Notes under the pieces: model-generated | The model's input: the letters and a program-made list of their open reading frames with translations, nothing else | Databases searched by the model: none | Told to the model about the DNA's origin: nothing | Made by a program: the position numbers and the translations under genes | Source of the DNA: Acidobacteriaceae bacterium | GTDB lineage: Bacteria; Acidobacteriota; Terriglobia; Terriglobales; Acidobacteriaceae | Direction of reading: 5' to 3' | DNA length: 7,831 nucleotides | Assembly: GCA_030044455.1 (NCBI GenBank) | Contig: JASHVU010000483.1 | Location: forward strand, 1 to 7,831 | Shown: piece after piece, positions 5,641-7,831 of the stretch | Layout: each line of letters opens with the position of its first letter | Position numbering within the stretch: position 1 is the stretch's first letter

Positions 5641-5719
5641 GCCATTGTTAGGTTCGCACAAGCCACTGTGCCGGATCTCATTGCCTATCACCCACCCTCA
5701 TCGGCGAAAATACAATGCG

Positions 5720-7069
5720 ATGATCAGGCGGCGGCGAATCAGGGTCTTCGTTGCGAACGCGGCACTGTTGCTGACTGCGGCGGTTTTATCGCAGGTCTTT
5801 TGGCCTCAAGCTTGCGCGCAGGCGGCTGGCCAGGGTCATTCTCGCTCTGAAGTCAAAGAGCGGCAGATTCCCAACCACTTCCCTGCTGAGCCCACCGTCG
5901 CACCCTCGTTCTCAATCCCCGTTGAGCCGCTGGGCTTTTCGGCCCCGGGCGCTCTTTACCTGGGCGCCCGCAATACCATGGCCTCGCTCGATTTTATTGG
6001 CGAAGACAAGCTGCTGTTTACCTTTCGCGTGCCAGGCCTGCTGCATCGCGACACAGCTAACAACGAAGAGGAGGAGCGGCAGATTCGCGCCGTAGTGCTT
6101 GACCTGCCCCAAGGCAACGTGCAGGCCGAGACTGTATGGACGGTGCATGACCGCGCCCGCTACTTGTGGATGCTCAAGGACGGGCGCTTTCTGCTGCGCG
6201 ACCGCAACCTGCTTAAGGAAGGCGACCTGAGCCTGAACCTGAAGCCATTTCTCAAGTTTCCCGGGCCGCTCGAGTGGATCGAAGTTGATCCCACTCAACA
6301 ATACATCGTGAGCAACTCCCACGAGCCCGCGCCGGCAAAACCCCAAGTCGGTGACGTGGGCGACGCGTCGTCCACCTCCTCGAGTTCCGCACATTCTATG
6401 GATCTGGACGCGGAAGACAACGGCCGCACCCCGGATGTGGTGGTGCGGATTCTGCGGCGCGATACGGGCAAGGTGATGCTGGTGAGCCGGGTACGGCAAT
6501 CGGTGCATCTTCCCATCAACGACGTAGGATACCTCGAAGATCTCGAAGGCGAACGCTGGCAAAAGATTGTGAACCTAAGCTACTTTGACGGCGGCAGCCG
6601 CATGCTGGGCAGCGTGGAATCGGAATGCGAGCTGAGGGACGATTTTGTCTCAGCGCGCGAGATTATGATCACCGGTTGCGACTCGAATGGGGGCGACAAG
6701 CTGGTGGCGATGACAACCGACGGCAAGGTGCTGTGGATCGACGTGACGCCCCCGGTTGCCATCTGGCCCGAGGTAGTAATGTCTCAAGGCGGTGGGAGAG
6801 TTGCGCGCGAAACATTGGGTGTGACCCACGCAATCACCGCCTATGCATCGCTCGACCCCGAGGATATAAAAGGCCAGTGGGTGACAGTGTATGACGCGGC
6901 CACCGGGGACATGGCGCTGGAGGCTCCGGCCAGCCCGGTGCTCGATGCGGGCGGGAATGTGGCCATCTCGCCTTCGGGCCGCAGGGTCGCGGTGGTCAAT
7001 GCCGGAGCTATCCAGGTGTTCGACCTGCCCGAGCCGCCGCCGGTACCCGTTACGGTCGAGGACAAGTAG
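5720..7069 (+). CDS. Secreted protein with WD40/YVTN-like propeller repeats, function unknown
   Basis: 449 aa from ATG 5720. Residues 2-8 are strongly basic (RRRR), 9-27 hydrophobic, and an AQA-A site at 33-36 is a good signal peptidase I site, so it is exported. The mature part has repeated strand patterns of propeller blades: MASLDFIGEDKLLFTF (87-102), YLWMLKDGRFLLRD (148-161), WIEVDPTQQYIVSNS (186-200), KLVAMTTDGKVLWID (327-341), GQWVTVYDAATGDMAL (385-400) and NVAISPSGRRVAVV (413-426). No catalytic motif is recognised. A low-complexity Ser/Asp-rich insert lies at about 211-235. The C-terminus is proline-rich (EPPPVPV). Start was chosen at 5720 because it begins the signal peptide; upstream ATGs in frame (from 5609) overlap the EamA gene. 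No ribosome binding site is evident. The stop is 94 bp before the PP2C start. Export is confident; the propeller is likely, with blade number uncertain. Confidence 0.8.
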   Translation: MIRRRRIRVFVANAALLLTAAVLSQVFWPQACAQAAGQGHSRSEVKERQIPNHFPAEPTVAPSFSIPVEPLGFSAPGALYLGARNTMASLDFIGEDKLLFTFRVPGLLHRDTANNEEEERQIRAVVLDLPQGNVQAETVWTVHDRARYLWMLKDGRFLLRDRNLLKEGDLSLNLKPFLKFPGPLEWIEVDPTQQYIVSNSHEPAPAKPQVGDVGDASSTSSSSAHSMDLDAEDNGRTPDVVVRILRRDTGKVMLVSRVRQSVHLPINDVGYLEDLEGERWQKIVNLSYFDGGSRMLGSVESECELRDDFVSAREIMITGCDSNGGDKLVAMTTDGKVLWIDVTPPVAIWPEVVMSQGGGRVARETLGVTHAITAYASLDPEDIKGQWVTVYDAATGDMALEAPASPVLDAGGNVAISPSGRRVAVVNAGAIQVFDLPEPPPVPVTVEDK

Positions 7070-7070
7070 G

Positions 7071-7086
7071 AATTGCCCCAATTGGG
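7071..7086. repeat. Overlapping small palindromes after the propeller gene
   Basis: AATTG/CAATT (7071-7075, 7079-7083) overlaps the perfect palindrome CCCAATTGGG (7077-7086), directly after the stop codon at 7067-7069. There is no T-run, so a terminator is not supported; an operator-like site is possible. Confidence 0.3.
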
Positions 7087-7151
7087 AACGGCCGGCCGCA
7101 TTGCACTTTCGTGCCACCCGGCGCGCGCAAAACCTGTGTAAACTGAGCGAT

Positions 7152-7156
7152 GGGAG
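7152..7156 (+). promoter_or_regulatory. Ribosome binding site that decides the TTG start of the PP2C gene
   Basis: GGGAG lies seven bases before TTG 7164. An in-frame TAG at 7158-7160 excludes any earlier start, and the next ATG in frame (7287) is inside the DGMGG active-site motif. A possible -10 box, TAAACT (7139-7144), lies just upstream, but no matching -35 box was found. Confidence 0.7.
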
Positions 7157-7163
7157 ATAGCAT

Positions 7164-7831
7164 TTGTCCACGGCTCTGGTTCAGTACACGGCTGCGGCGG
7201 TAAGCGACCGCGGCCGCAAACGTCCATCGAACGAAGATGCATTCGGTTACTCGCTTGAGCACGGCGTATTCGTGGTGTGCGACGGAATGGGCGGGGCTGC
7301 CGCAGGGGAGATTGCCAGCTCGCTTGCCGTGGACGAGATGATGCGGTTGCTGGTTGCAGAAGTGGGCGGTGCTCCCACTCCGGATGAGGCCGAGAAGGCA
7401 GTCTCCGCCGCCAACCAGGCCATTTATACCCGCTCGCAACGCAATCCGAAACTGGCCGGCATGGGCACGACGCTGGTGGCGTTGATTGCCGGCGAACGGC
7501 AAGTGTGGATCTTGAACGTGGGCGATAGCCGCGGCTATCGGATTCACAACGGAATGCTCCAGCAAGTTACCCAGGACCACTCGCTGGTTGAGGAACAGGT
7601 GCGTATCGGCCGGATGAACCGAACTGAGGCGCTGCGCTCGCCCCTGCGCAATGTGATTACCCGCGCCCTGGGCACTCAGGGCCAGGTAACGCCCGACATC
7701 TTCGCCATGGAGGCCGAACCCGGCGATCTGTATTTGCTGTGTTCCGACGGACTGACGCGCGAACTCTCTGACCCGCTGATCGAGTCACTGCTGCGGCTTG
7801 AGTTACCCCTCGACGAACTGTGCGCCCGGCT
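7164..7831 (+). CDS. PP2C-type protein Ser/Thr phosphatase (PrpC/Stp family), 3' end missing
   Basis: The first 222 residues are seen; the gene runs past the window edge. PP2C phosphatases are Mn/Mg-dependent enzymes that remove phosphate from Ser/Thr, usually opposing Hanks-type (PknB-like) kinases. Visible motifs: R20-x-x-N23-E24-D25, D40-G-M-G-G44 (metal-binding Asp and Gly), GMGTTL (99-104), NVGDSRGYRI (118-127), TQDHS (136-140), ITRALG (165-170) and CSDGLT (193-198, metal-binding D195). The final G-x-D-N motif would lie beyond the edge. No membrane segment or signal peptide is seen, so it is cytoplasmic. Start is TTG, forced by an upstream stop and supported by GGGAG. It is co-directional with the propeller-like gene but has its own leader. 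A partner kinase, if any, would have to be outside the window. Confidence 0.93.
   Translation, partial: MSTALVQYTAAAVSDRGRKRPSNEDAFGYSLEHGVFVVCDGMGGAAAGEIASSLAVDEMMRLLVAEVGGAPTPDEAEKAVSAANQAIYTRSQRNPKLAGMGTTLVALIAGERQVWILNVGDSRGYRIHNGMLQQVTQDHSLVEEQVRIGRMNRTEALRSPLRNVITRALGTQGQVTPDIFAMEAEPGDLYLLCSDGLTRELSDPLIESLLRLELPLDELCAR

Noticed and set aside
5711..5716. -10-like TACAAT before the propeller gene, suggesting a leaderless transcript.
   Set aside because: It ends only 3 bp before the ATG, which would put the transcription start inside the coding region, and there is no -35 match at 16-18 bp.

Overview
The window is GC-rich and looks like chromosomal DNA of an Acidobacteriota bacterium, most likely of the Terriglobales type. 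That placement is from memory of gene style and intergenic repeats: a secreted NIPSNAP protein, a secreted propeller-like protein, CPBP membrane proteins, and GGGGCACCC hairpin repeats. No phage, IS element, tRNA, rRNA or CRISPR array was found.

Layout. (1) 1-149: leader region with a nested inverted repeat (17-56) and a strong ribosome binding site. (2) 150-596 (+): exported NIPSNAP-domain protein. An in-frame TAA appears to cut off a conserved C-terminal tail that is still readable in frame up to 629. (3) 597-813: no recognisable gene. (4) 814-1980 (+): DNA polymerase III delta subunit (holA). (5) 2057-2464 (-): bacteriohemerythrin with all seven iron ligands, tail-to-tail with holA. (6) 2571-3503 (+): CPBP (CAAX/Abi-type) membrane protease with intact catalytic motifs, divergent from the hemerythrin. 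(7) 3504-3769: convergent spacer filled with three hairpin-forming repeat units. (8) 3770-4492 (-): a second CPBP-like membrane protein in which the catalytic Glu-Glu pair reads Gln-Gln. (9) 4493-4656: spacer with a degenerate 7-bp tandem array and a perfect 3 x 8-bp array. (10) 4657-5640 (-): EamA/DMT-family transporter. (11) 5720-7069 (+): secreted protein with propeller-like repeats. (12) 7164-7831 (+): N-terminal part of a PP2C-type Ser/Thr phosphatase that starts with TTG and runs off the window.

The genes do not form one pathway. Strand switches are frequent and most genes look monocistronic. The two minus-strand genes (EamA transporter, then the QQ CPBP protein) could be co-transcribed, but the 164-bp repeat-bearing gap argues for separate control. 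The propeller-like protein and the PP2C are co-directional, 94 bp apart. I did not see a convincing new multi-gene system. The points most worth a second look are the QQ variant CPBP protein, the interrupted NIPSNAP reading frame, and the two kinds of intergenic repeats.
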